Below the pieces are notes generated by a model, which was not told the origin of the DNA, ran no database searches, and saw only the letters and a list, made by a program, of their open reading frames with translations. Positions 7,436 to 16,315 of a stretch of 64,000 nt of DNA are shown here, one piece after another. Source of the stretch: Candidatus Eiseniibacteriota bacterium (GTDB taxonomy: Bacteria > Eisenbacteria > RBG-16-71-46 > CAIMUX01); assembly GCA_029569475.1 (NCBI GenBank), contig JAKQSZ010000039.1, positions 8,930 to 72,929 on the forward strand, given 5' to 3'. The position numbers and the translations under genes were made by a program. Within the stretch, counting starts at the first letter, position 1. Each line of letters starts with the position of its first letter.

Positions 7436-8044
7436 ATGACGGCGGGTGCTTCGGTGGGCTTGCGCGAACTGGCGGCCTCGGTCGCCGGGCAGAACGCGTT
7501 TCGGTGCTACCAGTGCGGCAACTGCACGGCCGGGTGTCCCATGTCAGGCCGGGGCGATCTGCTTCCGCACCTGGTCTTCCGCCACCTGCAGCTCGGATCC
7601 GACCAGCCGGTGCGCGCGCTCCAACCCTGGCTCTGCGTCGGCTGCCAGACCTGCGCGGTCCGTTGTCCCCAGGAACTCGACCTCTCCCGTGTGATGGATC
7701 TGCTGCGCGCCGAGGCCATCAAGCGGGGCACCGTCCCAGCCGAAGCCCGCCGCCTCATGCTCTTCAACAAGATCTTCGTGGATCAGATCATGGCGCGCGG
7801 CCGTCTGAGCGAAGTTCAGCTCGGGGCCATGTACAACCTGCGGGCGCGGGTCCCCTTCCAGAACATGACTGTCATCCCCGGGCTGCTCAAGCGGGGGAAG
7901 ATCCAACTCGGAGGCCACACCATTCGGGTGGGGGCCGCGGCGAGGCGCAAGCGGCCGCCGGAGCCGGCGTCCGAACCCGGTTCCTCTTCGAGAACGCCTT
8001 CGAGCACCGCCGAGGATGGCCCCCGCCAGGGGAGGACGTCATGA
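7436..8044 (+). CDS. hdrC: Heterodisulfide reductase subunit C-like protein, two [4Fe-4S] clusters
   Basis: About 202 residues with two ferredoxin-type motifs, CYQCGNCTAGCP and CVGCQTCAVRCP, followed by helical sequence (MLFNKIFVDQIM, MYNLRARVPF) as in HdrC. It passes electrons between HdrA and HdrB. ATG 7436 is preferred because GGGAGG ends six bases before it; ATG 7430 is too close to that site and a start at 7391 would fall inside the CRP-like operator. The C-terminal 40 residues are Pro/Ser/Arg-rich. The stop overlaps the hdrB start (ATGA). First gene of a six-gene Hdr/Flx operon. Confidence 0.9.
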   Translation: MTAGASVGLRELAASVAGQNAFRCYQCGNCTAGCPMSGRGDLLPHLVFRHLQLGSDQPVRALQPWLCVGCQTCAVRCPQELDLSRVMDLLRAEAIKRGTVPAEARRLMLFNKIFVDQIMARGRLSEVQLGAMYNLRARVPFQNMTVIPGLLKRGKIQLGGHTIRVGAAARRKRPPEPASEPGSSSRTPSSTAEDGPRQGRTS

Positions 8045-8928
8045 GCCGCTATTCCTATTACCCCGGCTGTTCTCTGCACGCGACCGCTCGCGAGTACGAT
8101 GAGTCGATCCAGGCGCTGGCGGGGCCGCTCGGCCTGGAATTGCGCGAGATCGATGAGTGGTGCTGCTGCGGGGCGACGCCGGCGCACGCCATCGACCCGA
8201 AGGCGGCGACGGCGCTCGGGATGTGGAACCTTGCCCATGCGGCCCGAGGGGGCCCCGAGCCCATCCTCACCGGGTGCGCCTCCTGCTTCTCGCGCCTGCG
8301 GGCGGTGCGCAGCGAGGTCCAGGCCGATCCTCAGGCCGCGCGCGAAGCGATGACCCGCATGGGAGTCCAGCCCGCCCCGGCGCCCGAGATCGTGCACATT
8401 GCCCAGGTCCTGACGGCCCCGGACATGCGGGAGAAGCTGAAGAGCCTGGTTGTCCGGCCGCTGAAGGGTCTGCGCGTGGCCTGCTACTACGGCTGTCTCC
8501 TGACGCGCCCCCGGGCCGACGATGCCCTCGACGACGCGGAGAATCCGACCATCCTCGAGGACCTGGTACGCCTCACCGGCGCCGAGGCGGTCGATTGGCC
8601 GCTGCGGCTGGACTGCTGCGGAGCCTCGATGACGCTCGCGCGCGCCGACCTGGTCCACGAACTCTGCGGCCGGCTGCTGGTGATGGCGCACGAGCGCGGG
8701 GCGCACTGTCTGATGGTGGCGTGTCCCCTCTGCCATTCCAATCTGGACTTCCAGCAGGACGCGTGCCTGCGCGCGCGGGGACATGAGTTCCGGATGCCGG
8801 TCGTCTATCTGACCCAGCTGATCGGGCTGGCCTTGGGGATTGCCGGGACACGGCTGGGACTCGAGCGGCATTTCGTGCCGGTGCGCCTGGATCAGTTCCT
8901 TTCCGCGGAGGAGGCTCCCCATGCCTAG
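8041..8928 (+). CDS. hdrB: Heterodisulfide reductase subunit B-like protein (CCG domains)
   Basis: 295 residues with two complete CCG cysteine-rich domains: YYPGCSLHAT, EWCCCGATPAHA and TGCASC in the first; ACYYGC, LDCCGASMT and ACPLCHSNLD in the second. In HdrB these cysteines hold the two noncubane [4Fe-4S] clusters where disulfide reduction takes place. The bacterial substrate for Flx-linked HdrB is not settled. ATG 8041 overlaps the hdrC stop and has GGGGAGG upstream; its own stop overlaps the hdrA start by eight bases. Both overlaps indicate tight coupling. Confidence 0.92.
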   Translation: MSRYSYYPGCSLHATAREYDESIQALAGPLGLELREIDEWCCCGATPAHAIDPKAATALGMWNLAHAARGGPEPILTGCASCFSRLRAVRSEVQADPQAAREAMTRMGVQPAPAPEIVHIAQVLTAPDMREKLKSLVVRPLKGLRVACYYGCLLTRPRADDALDDAENPTILEDLVRLTGAEAVDWPLRLDCCGASMTLARADLVHELCGRLLVMAHERGAHCLMVACPLCHSNLDFQQDACLRARGHEFRMPVVYLTQLIGLALGIAGTRLGLERHFVPVRLDQFLSAEEAPHA

Positions 8929-10918
8929 GGTCGGTATCTTCGTCTGCCACTGCGGGGAGAACATCGGCCGTACCGTGGATTGCGCCCGGGTGGCCGAGGC
9001 GACGCGCGACCTTCCGGGTGTGGTCCACTCGGTCGACTACAAGTACATGTGCTCCGACCCGGGGCAGAACATGATCCGCGAGGCGATCCGCGAGCACCGG
9101 CTGGATGGGGTGGTCGTCGCGGCGTGCAGTCCGGCCATGCACGAACCGACCTTCCGGCGGGCCACCGCCAACGAAGGGCTCAACCCCTTCCGTTGCGAGA
9201 TGGTCAACGTGCGGGAGCAGTGCTCATGGGTGCACGAGGATCGCGCGCAGGCCACCGACAAGGCCATCGACCTGGTGCGGATGATGGTGGAGAAGGTGAA
9301 GCGCAATCGGGATCTCTCGCCGATCAAGGTGCCGGTCACCCGCCGCGCCCTGGTCGTCGGAGGCGGCATCGCGGGGATCCAGGCGTCGCTCGACCTGGCC
9401 AACGCCGGCATTCCGGTCGTCCTGGTGGAGAAGGAGCCGTCGATCGGAGGGCACATGAGCCAGCTCTCCGAGACCTTCCCGACCCTGGACTGCTCGCAGT
9501 GCATCCTGACGCCGCGCATGGTCGAGGTGGCCCAGCACCCCTTGATTACGCTGCACACCTGGTCCGAGGTGGAGAAGGTCGAGGGTTTCATCGGGAACTT
9601 CCGCGTCACCATCCGCAAGAAGGCCCGCTACGTCGACATGAGCAAGTGCACCGGCTGCGGCGTCTGCCAGCAGAAGTGCCCCCAGAAGAAGATCCCCTCC
9701 ACCTTCGACACCGGACTGGGCATGCGGTCGGCCGTCTACATTCCGTTCCCGCAGGCGGTGCCGAACAAGCCGGTGATCGACCGGGAGCGCTGCACCTATT
9801 TCAAGACCGGCAAGTGCCGGGCTTGCGAGAAACTCTGCGGCCCGCAGGCGATCGACTTCACGCAGGAAGACGAGCTGGTGACCGAGCCGGTCGGCGCGGT
9901 CATCCTGGCCACCGGCTACCAGCTCTACCAGATCGGCCAGCCGGAGGCCGGCCTGCGCGGCTATCCCGAGTACGGCGGCGGCACCATCCCCGACGTGATC
10001 GACGGCCTGCAGTTCGAACGCCTGGCCTCGGCGTCGGGGCCGACCGGCGGAGAAATCAGGAGACCTTCGGACGGCCGGGTTCCCGAGACCGTCGTGTTTC
10101 TCCAGTGCATCGGCAGCCGCGACGCCAGCAAGGGGATGGAGTACTGCTCCAAGATCTGCTGCATGTACACGGCCAAGCACGCGCTGTTGTACAAACACAA
10201 GGTCCACCATGGCAAGGCCATCGTCTTCTACATGGATGTCCGGGCCCCCGGCAAGGGGTACGACGAGTTCGTCCGGCGGGCGGTGGAGGAGGACGAGGTT
10301 CTCTATCTCCGAGGCCGCGTGTCGCGGATGTACCAGGACAAGGGACAGGTGGTGGTCTCCGGCGTGGACACGCTTTCCCAGCAGCCGGTCGAGATCCGGG
10401 CCGATCTCGTGGTGTTGGCCACGGCGGTTCGCGCGCAGCCCGGAGCGGCCCGCCTGGCGCAGCACTTCGGCGTCGGCTACGACGGCCATGCCTTCTACTC
10501 CGAGGCTCATCCCAAGCTGAGGCCGGTCGAGTCCGCCGCGGCGGGGGTGATGCTGGCGGGCGCCTGCCAGGGGCCGAAGGACATCCCTGAGTCGGTGGCC
10601 CAGGCCAGCGCGGCCGCCGCCAAGGTGGCCGTCCTCTTCTCCCGCGAGATCCTGGAGCGGGAGCCGATCGTGGCCGAGGTCAACGAGGCCACTTGCGCCG
10701 GGTGCCTGGCCTGCCAGGAGGTCTGTCCCTACGGTGCGGTGGAGGTGGTCGACATCATCGACAAGCAGGGGCGGGTCACGCGCCGGGTTGCTCGCGTCAA
10801 CTCCGGCGTGTGCAACGGCTGCGGCACCTGTCAGGCCACCTGCCCGTCGAAGTCGGTCGAGCTGGCGGGATACACGGACGAGCAGATCTTCGCGCAGATC
10901 GGCGCGTTGGTGCCTTGA
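8921..10918 (+). CDS. hdrA: Heterodisulfide reductase subunit A-like flavoprotein
   Basis: 665 residues, the flavin subunit of electron-bifurcating Hdr complexes. It opens with VGIFVCHCGENI (N-terminal Cys domain), has the FAD-binding GGGIAGIQAS at 147-156, and four Cys-rich motifs: CTGCGVCQQKCP, the region CTYFKTGKCRACEKLCG, and C-terminal CAGCLACQEVCP and CNGCGTCQATCP. SQLSETFPTLDCSQCI is the typical HdrA inserted segment. ATG 8921 is chosen since homology starts exactly there. With the MvhD, FlxC- and FlxA-like subunits downstream, it would split electrons from NAD(P)H to a low-potential acceptor (ferredoxin) and a disulfide or thiol-type acceptor; this is inferred from known Flx-Hdr complexes. 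Confidence 0.93.
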   Translation: MPRVGIFVCHCGENIGRTVDCARVAEATRDLPGVVHSVDYKYMCSDPGQNMIREAIREHRLDGVVVAACSPAMHEPTFRRATANEGLNPFRCEMVNVREQCSWVHEDRAQATDKAIDLVRMMVEKVKRNRDLSPIKVPVTRRALVVGGGIAGIQASLDLANAGIPVVLVEKEPSIGGHMSQLSETFPTLDCSQCILTPRMVEVAQHPLITLHTWSEVEKVEGFIGNFRVTIRKKARYVDMSKCTGCGVCQQKCPQKKIPSTFDTGLGMRSAVYIPFPQAVPNKPVIDRERCTYFKTGKCRACEKLCGPQAIDFTQEDELVTEPVGAVILATGYQLYQIGQPEAGLRGYPEYGGGTIPDVIDGLQFERLASASGPTGGEIRRPSDGRVPETVVFLQCIGSRDASKGMEYCSKICCMYTAKHALLYKHKVHHGKAIVFYMDVRAPGKGYDEFVRRAVEEDEVLYLRGRVSRMYQDKGQVVVSGVDTLSQQPVEIRADLVVLATAVRAQPGAARLAQHFGVGYDGHAFYSEAHPKLRPVESAAAGVMLAGACQGPKDIPESVAQASAAAAKVAVLFSREILEREPIVAEVNEATCAGCLACQEVCPYGAVEVVDIIDKQGRVTRRVARVNSGVCNGCGTCQATCPSKSVELAGYTDEQIFAQIGALVP

Positions 10919-10985
10919 TGCGCCACCGCGGGCCGCTCGTGGAGAATCGTCGCGGCTCGGGGATGGAGGGGAAGGGAGAGCAGGG

Positions 10986-12365
10986 ATGAGCGGGAATGAT
11001 GAGCGCGCCCAGAGTGGGCCGGGCGCGCCCTGGGAGCCGCGGATCGTGGCCTTTGTCTGCCGCTGGTGCACCTACGCCGGCGCGGACCTGGCCGGCACCA
11101 GCCGGCTGAAGTATCCGCCCCAGATCCGGATGATCAAGCTGCCGTGCACGGGCAGGATCGACCCGCTCTTTCTCCTGCGGGCCTTCGCCATGGGCGCCGA
11201 CGGCGTCCTGGTCTCGGGCTGCCATCCCGGGGACTGCCATTACACCAGCGGCAACTACGCGGCACGGCGGCGGTGGGTGGTCTTCCGGGAACTGCTGGAC
11301 CTGGTCGGGGTCGAGCAAGAACGCCTGCACTTCTCCTGGGTCTCGGCGGCCGAGGGGGGGAAGTTCGTCGAGATCGTCAAAAAGGTGACCGACTCCGTGC
11401 GCGCGGTCGGGCCCTTCGCAGGATTCGCCTCAGGAGAAGACGCCCTGGGCCACGGCTACGCGGAGAACCGGGCGGTCGCTCGCCTGGACGGCGGCAGAGG
11501 CGGTGTGGGCGCCGGGGGAGATGAACTCAGCGCGGCCGACCTGGATCGTATGCGGGCGGATCTCGCCTCCGGATCGGTCAAGAGCATCCTCGGCCCAATC
11601 GTGGCGCGTATTCCGGGACGCCTCCGGGCCGCGTGGATCACGGCTCCGGAAGCGGTGTCCCGACTGCGCCGCGCCGGCGCGAACCGCCCGCCGCTGGTCC
11701 CCTTGCTGCTTCGCCGGCTGCGACAGGATCCTGAGGGGATCCATGGGATCGTGGCGGGGCCTGCGGAGAGCGCGGCGCTCCTGGTACTGGCCGCGGAGCA
11801 CCAGGTGGATCCAGCCCGCATCATCGTCTATTCGGTAAACGTTCCCGCCACGCCGGCGGCGTCCTCCGTGGCAACGCCCGCCGCCGATCCGGCCGCGGGA
11901 AGCCCACCGCCGGAAAGCACACTGCTAGCCTCCATTGCAGCGGCGCGGAACCAGGCGCCGGTCCCCCTGGTGCCCGATCTCAGCCGCCCGGCCGCGGAGC
12001 GACGCGCCTTCTGGAACGCCGCCTTCGATCGCTGCGTGCGCTGCTATGCCTGCCGGGAGGCCTGTCCGCTCTGCAGCTGCGTGCAGTGCGTTGCGGACAA
12101 GACCCGGCCGCGGTGGATCGACTCTTCCGCCACACCAGACGGGAATTGGCTGTGGAACGTGACCCGCGCATTCCACCTGGCCGGACGCTGCATCGAGTGC
12201 GGTGCCTGCACCGAGGCCTGCCCCGTCGGGATTCCGCTGAGTGCCCTGAGCATTCACCTCAACCGCGTGATCGAGCAGTCCTTCGGCAGCCGGCAGGACG
12301 GCGAAGCGGCCCGCTCGGCGCTCCTCAGCTTCCGGCTCGAGGACGAAGCGCCCTTCATCATGTGA
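10986..12365 (+). CDS. MvhD/FlxD-like [2Fe-2S] subunit fused to a [4Fe-4S] ferredoxin domain
   Basis: 459 residues, two recognisable parts. Residues about 18-150 are an MvhD (FlpD/FlxD) domain: FVCRWCTYAGADLAGTSRL, LPCTGRIDP and SGCHPGDCHY, which link HdrA to an electron input module. A middle region of about 190 residues has no clear family. The C-terminal part carries CVRCYACREACPLC, CSCVQC and CIECGACTEACP, a two-cluster ferredoxin unit like FlxB of the Flx complexes. In many anaerobes these are separate genes. ATG 10986 follows GGAGAGCAGGG. It lies 67 bases after hdrA and 11 bases before the next gene. Confidence 0.85.
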   Translation: MSGNDERAQSGPGAPWEPRIVAFVCRWCTYAGADLAGTSRLKYPPQIRMIKLPCTGRIDPLFLLRAFAMGADGVLVSGCHPGDCHYTSGNYAARRRWVVFRELLDLVGVEQERLHFSWVSAAEGGKFVEIVKKVTDSVRAVGPFAGFASGEDALGHGYAENRAVARLDGGRGGVGAGGDELSAADLDRMRADLASGSVKSILGPIVARIPGRLRAAWITAPEAVSRLRRAGANRPPLVPLLLRRLRQDPEGIHGIVAGPAESAALLVLAAEHQVDPARIIVYSVNVPATPAASSVATPAADPAAGSPPPESTLLASIAAARNQAPVPLVPDLSRPAAERRAFWNAAFDRCVRCYACREACPLCSCVQCVADKTRPRWIDSSATPDGNWLWNVTRAFHLAGRCIECGACTEACPVGIPLSALSIHLNRVIEQSFGSRQDGEAARSALLSFRLEDEAPFIM

Positions 12366-12376
12366 GGGAGACGACG

Positions 12377-13423
12377 ATGTCGCAGCAAAACGTTCAGGAA
12401 GGTTGGACGCTGGAGGATCTCAAGCAGTGGGTGGCTGGGCTCCTGGCTTCGCACCGCGTTGTCGCGCCCGTGGCCGCCCCCGAGGGAGCGGTGTGGGCTC
12501 AGGTTGACTCGCCCGAGAAGATTGCCTGGGACTACGGCAAGACTCCCGTCTCCCCGCGATCCTGGCTGCTGCCGCGCTGTGAGGAGCTTTTCGGATATGA
12601 TCTCGGCTCGCATCCTCCCGCGGTGACCGAGCCGCCGCTGCCGGAAACGCCGACCGCGGTCCTTCTCCTGCGCCCCTGCGATGTTGCCGGCTTGCGCGCG
12701 CTGGACGCCGTGATGCGCTGGGACTACCAGGATGAGACCTACGAGGCGCGGCGGCGATCCGCCCTGCTGGTCAGCCTCGGTTGCCTTGAGGCTCCGAACC
12801 CGGAGAGCTGCTTCTGCCGTTCCGCCGGCGTGGATCCGTCCTGGGCTCCCGAGGCCGACGTGCACATCGAGCCGCTGCCGGGCGGCCGGCTTTATCATGT
12901 CTACGGGCTGACCGAGGCCGGCAACGCGGCCTTGGCCGGCGCTGCCCGGCCAGTAGCCGAGGGACGGGCCGCCCCCAGCACGGCGGCCGTGCCGGAGATC
13001 GACCTCGCCGGAGCCCGCGCCTGGATGCGCGATCATTTCGAGGATCCTCTCTGGCGGGAGATCTCCGAAGCCTGTCTCGGCTGCGGCGCTTGCGCCTACG
13101 TCTGCCCGTCGTGCCACTGTTTCGACATGGTCGACCAGGGGGATTGGCGGCGCGGTCGCCGCGTGCGCAACTGGGATTCCTGCCAGTTCGGTCACTTCAC
13201 CGCGCACGCCTCCGGGCACAATCCCCGTCCGGAGCAATGGAACCGCTATCGCCAGCGTGTCTATCACAAGTTCCAATACTACCCCGACAAGTTCGAACGG
13301 CTGCTCTGCACCGGCTGCGGCCGGTGTATCGAAGCCTGTCCCGCCGGCATCGACCTGATCGAGGTGTTGCAGTCCCTGGCCGCGGCCGGACGCACGGAGC
13401 GGCCGGCCCCCGCAGCCTCCTGA
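12377..13423 (+). CDS. FlxC/AsrA/HydB-type iron-sulfur subunit (two [4Fe-4S])
   Basis: 348 residues resembling sulfhydrogenase beta, anaerobic sulfite reductase A and Flx iron-sulfur subunits. An N-terminal domain with LLLRPCDVAGLRALDAV and CFCRSAG precedes two ferredoxin motifs, CLGCGACAYVCPSCHCFD and CTGCGRCIEACPAGIDL. Such subunits carry electrons from the NAD(P)H-oxidising flavoprotein to the Hdr part. Eleven bases separate it from the fusion gene upstream and thirteen from the flavoprotein downstream. No catalytic hydrogenase or sulfite reductase gene is nearby, favouring an Flx role over Hyd or Asr. Confidence 0.85.
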   Translation: MSQQNVQEGWTLEDLKQWVAGLLASHRVVAPVAAPEGAVWAQVDSPEKIAWDYGKTPVSPRSWLLPRCEELFGYDLGSHPPAVTEPPLPETPTAVLLLRPCDVAGLRALDAVMRWDYQDETYEARRRSALLVSLGCLEAPNPESCFCRSAGVDPSWAPEADVHIEPLPGGRLYHVYGLTEAGNAALAGAARPVAEGRAAPSTAAVPEIDLAGARAWMRDHFEDPLWREISEACLGCGACAYVCPSCHCFDMVDQGDWRRGRRVRNWDSCQFGHFTAHASGHNPRPEQWNRYRQRVYHKFQYYPDKFERLLCTGCGRCIEACPAGIDLIEVLQSLAAAGRTERPAPAAS

Positions 13424-13436
13424 GCAGGAGCCAGAC

Positions 13437-14273
13437 ATGAGAGCTTATACACCGCACCTGATGGAGATCATCGAGGCCCGGATGGAAACCCCGGACGTCA
13501 AGACCCTCAAGCTGCGCTTCCTTGAGCCGGGTCTGCAGGAGCGTTTCGAGTTCCGCGCCGGGCAGTTCGGTCTCTATTCGGTCTTCGGCGAGGGCGAGTC
13601 GACTTTCTGCATCGCCTCGCCGCCGACCTGGAAGGACCACATCGAGTGCACCTTCCGCGCGGTCGGCAAGGTAACCGACGTCCTGCGCCGCCTCGAAGCG
13701 GGCGACGTCATCGGCTTTCGTGGCCCCTACGGCAACACTTTCCCGCTGGACTCCTTCCGGGGAAAGGACCTGCTCTTCGTTGTCGGCGGCATCGCGCTGC
13801 CGCCGCTGCGCTGCGTCATCTGGAACTGCCTTGACCGTCGAGAGGAGTTCGGGAAGATCCGCATCGTCTACGGGGCCCGTTCCGTCTCCGACCTGGTGTA
13901 CAGGGACGAGCTGGAGATCTGGAAGCAGCGCGAGGACGTCGACCTGGTCGTGACGGTGGATCCGGGCGGTGAGACGCCCGGCTGGGATGGCAAGGTCGGA
14001 TTCGTGCCGACCGTCCTCGACCAGTGGGCGCCCCCGGCCGCCAACTCGGTCGCATTCGTCTGCGGCCCTCCCGTCATGATCAAGTACTCCATGCCTATCC
14101 TGGAGAAGCTCGGGTTCCAACCCCCGTCGATCTATACCACGCTGGAGAACCGGATGAAGTGCGGGATCGGCAAGTGCGGGCGCTGCAACATCGGCGACAC
14201 CTATGTGTGCAAGGAGGGGCCGGTCTTTACGCTGGAGGAGATGTCGGCGCTGCCCGTCGCCAGCGATTACTAG
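13437..14273 (+). CDS. FlxA/AsrB/HydG-type FAD/NAD(P)-binding oxidoreductase with [2Fe-2S] site
   Basis: 278 residues of the ferredoxin-NADP reductase superfamily: FAD domain (about 1-105; FEFRAGQFGLYSVFGEGES, FRGPYGNTFPL), NAD(P) domain (LLFVVGGIALPPLR, VYGARSVSDLVY, VAFVCGPPVM) and a C-terminal iron-sulfur motif CGIGKCGRCNIGDTYVC. This is the dihydroorotate-dehydrogenase-K/sulfhydrogenase-gamma type that oxidises or reduces NAD(P)H. It is the probable NAD(P)H entry point of the Hdr/Flx complex and the last gene of the operon. Confidence 0.88.
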   Translation: MRAYTPHLMEIIEARMETPDVKTLKLRFLEPGLQERFEFRAGQFGLYSVFGEGESTFCIASPPTWKDHIECTFRAVGKVTDVLRRLEAGDVIGFRGPYGNTFPLDSFRGKDLLFVVGGIALPPLRCVIWNCLDRREEFGKIRIVYGARSVSDLVYRDELEIWKQREDVDLVVTVDPGGETPGWDGKVGFVPTVLDQWAPPAANSVAFVCGPPVMIKYSMPILEKLGFQPPSIYTTLENRMKCGIGKCGRCNIGDTYVCKEGPVFTLEEMSALPVASDY

Positions 14274-14303
14274 CCCCAACCATGCACTCATCCGTGGCGT
14301 CCA

Positions 14304-14322
14304 CCGCCGGCGGGCCCGGCGG
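14304..14322. terminator. GC-rich hairpin between convergent genes
   Basis: Perfect 7-base arms CCGCCGG/CCGGCGG with a five-base loop, 30 bases after the Flx operon stop and 26 bases before the stop of the convergent oxidoreductase. No T-run follows on either strand, so terminator function is only plausible. Confidence 0.4.
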
Positions 14323-14347
14323 CTCGGTCAGGAGCGGCCCCGGACGG

Positions 14348-15424
14348 TCAGGAACGGGGCCACGCTCGCAAGTACTGCGGCGGGACGGGAGGTTCCTGCC
14401 GTAGCCGGCGGGCTGCCTCGATAGGCCACTCCGCTCTGCGCAGGGACTCGCGGCCGAGCAGGATGAGATCGGCCTGGCCGGTGCGGATGATCGTGTCCGC
14501 CTGCTCGGGACTCGTGATCAGCCCGACTGCCCCCGTGGGGAGGCCCGCGTGGGCGCGGATACGCCGCGAGAAGAGCACCTGGTAGCCGGGTCCAGCGCTC
14601 GGGGGGAGCGCGGCCGGCGAGGCGCCGCCCGAGGAGCAGTCGATCAAGTCCACCCCGGCATCGCGCAGTGCCGGCGCCAGCCGCAGGATCTCCTCGATGT
14701 CCCAGCCGCCGTCGGCCCAGTCCGTGCAGGAGAAGCGCACCCAGACCGGCAGATCGTCCGGCGCCTGGCGGCGGACCTCGGCCAGGACCTCCAGAAGCAA
14801 CCGGGCGCGATTGGCCAGGGAACCTCCCCAATCGTCCTGGCGCGTGTTGCTGAGCGGGGACAGAAATTGATGCAGCAGGTAACCGTGCGCGGCATGGATC
14901 TCGACGAAATCGAAACCGGCCTCGACTGCCCGCCGGGCGCCTTGGGCGAAGGACTGGATGACCTCGTGGACGCCGGCTTCCGAGAGCGCCGCGGGGGGAC
15001 GCTCCTCGGGGCGAAAGGGATCCGCGGATGGTCCGACCGTTTCCCAACCTCCGTCCGCAAGACTGAGCTGCCCTCCCCCTTCCCAGGGGCGCCGTGTTCC
15101 CGCCTTGCGGCCGGCGTGAGCGAGTTGGATGCCGATGGCGCAGCCCTGGCCTTTCACGAATCGCGCGATGCGAGCCAGCCCAGGGATGTGCTCGTCGGAC
15201 CAGATGCCGAGATCCTGCGGGCTGATGCGCCCCCTGGGCTCGACCGCGGCCGCCTCGCTGATGATGGCACCCGCCCCTCCGGCGGCCCGAGCCCCCAGGT
15301 GGACCAGATGCCAGTCGTTGGCGAGCCCGTCATCGGCTGAGTACATGCACATGGGCGAGACGACGATCCGGTTGCGGAGCGTCAGTGATCGCGTGGTAAA
15401 GGGGGTGAAAAGATGTGCGTCCAT
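14348..15424 (-). CDS. NADH:flavin oxidoreductase, old yellow enzyme, YqjM-like
   Basis: 358 residues, single FMN TIM barrel. Recognisable are LTLRNRIVVSPMCMYSADDG (with the Cys of SPMCMYS that modulates FMN in YqjM/thermophilic-like OYEs), IQLAHAGRKAG, the substrate-binding HAAHGYLLHQFLSPLSNTR, DDWGGSLANRARLLLEV and the phosphate-binding C-terminus GLITSPEQAD. Members reduce activated C=C bonds with NAD(P)H. The length is normal and the ATG at 15424 coincides with the start of homology. It is convergent with the Hdr/Flx operon; no substrate can be read from context. Confidence 0.92.
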   Translation of the reverse strand: MDAHLFTPFTTRSLTLRNRIVVSPMCMYSADDGLANDWHLVHLGARAAGGAGAIISEAAAVEPRGRISPQDLGIWSDEHIPGLARIARFVKGQGCAIGIQLAHAGRKAGTRRPWEGGGQLSLADGGWETVGPSADPFRPEERPPAALSEAGVHEVIQSFAQGARRAVEAGFDFVEIHAAHGYLLHQFLSPLSNTRQDDWGGSLANRARLLLEVLAEVRRQAPDDLPVWVRFSCTDWADGGWDIEEILRLAPALRDAGVDLIDCSSGGASPAALPPSAGPGYQVLFSRRIRAHAGLPTGAVGLITSPEQADTIIRTGQADLILLGRESLRRAEWPIEAARRLRQEPPVPPQYLRAWPRS

Positions 15425-16315
15425 GGCGGGAGGATAGCTCGACGGCGCCGACAGGCCAAGCGCCGCGGCTCAACATTCTAGACACGACTGCGATCTGCGA
15501 CAGATCAGCCTGTGGGCGCCAAGCGGCGCGCGGAAATGGGCTCGGCTTCCCACCCGTGTCGAACTCACGACGCATACTGGGGCCGACCTGGTGCCGGGAG
15601 TGGCCGCTACGTTCGCTGACCACGTGCGAGACCAGAGCGCCATCGATCGCTTCACCAGTGCCTACGTTCTACACGTCGGGGAGTTCTCGGCGCAGCCGGG
15701 TCAGCACCGACGTTCGTTCCCGCCTATGGCAGTCCTGGTGCAGCCGGCTCAAAGCCCGGACGCCCCAGACCCGACTGGGGCGAGGGTCAGCCCAGCCGGC
15801 TCATGGTCATTACCGGCTCGGCAGAAAGGGACGTGGCCACCATATCCCCCACCACGATCTCCGGGGAAGGGGCATGGTTCTTGAAAAACGGGGTCCCTTC
15901 CTGGTGAAAACCGACGGTCGGACAAGCCTCCACCTGGTGCCCTGGCCCGGTTTTTTTCGAAATGCCCGAACGAACACACTTGCGTAGCCGGCCGGCGCGG
16001 GTCCGCGGCCGCAGGTTTCTGGTGCGATGGGGTTCACGAATAATCCAGGCTAGCTTGCTTTCCGGGTTCGGGAGTAGGATCGGTTCGACCCGTGCGCGCA
16101 TGAGGTGTCATGAAATCGACGGACAGACACAGCTGGAACGCCGCAGCACGCATCATTTCCGGCGGCCCGAGTCAGTCCCGCCCTGCTGTGGTCGCTCCCG
16201 CACCTGCCCATTGGAAAGCGCGATCTCCGATGTAACCGGCATTCGCCGTGAGGTCGCTGGACCGCTAACGCGAATCGTGCCGGAAACTGCGAAGGTAGCC
16301 ATTTGACTGGGGGGA
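15425..16315. other. About 0.9 kb without a recognisable gene
   Basis: The open frames here on both strands are short and Arg/Pro/Ser-rich, with no known motif. One minus-strand stretch (about 15790-15960, reading GTPFFKNHAP and VVGDMVATSLS) has a more protein-like composition and could be a gene relic, but I cannot name it. Composition is somewhat less GC-rich than the flanks. The region must contain the promoters of the oxidoreductase (minus) and of the degenerate regulator (plus). No tRNA fold was found. Confidence 0.4.

Noticed and set aside
9224..11071. 615-codon minus-strand frame over hdrA
   Set aside because: Antisense of a clear HdrA gene, no domain, His/Arg/Gly-rich.
12377..14273. 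Interpretation of the last two Hdr-operon genes as anaerobic sulfite reductase AsrAB or sulfhydrogenase
   Set aside because: No AsrC or hydrogenase catalytic subunit nearby, and direct linkage to hdrABC and MvhD fits the Flx-Hdr type better.
15540..16090. GTTCGA sequences suggesting tRNA T-arms in the 0.9 kb gap
   Set aside because: Flanking bases do not pair to form the T-stem and no acceptor or anticodon arm could be drawn.
15330..16101. Minus-strand frames in the 0.9 kb gap, some with protein-like pieces
   Set aside because: No motif, no ribosome site, and one overlaps the start of the oxidoreductase gene. Left as a possible relic only.
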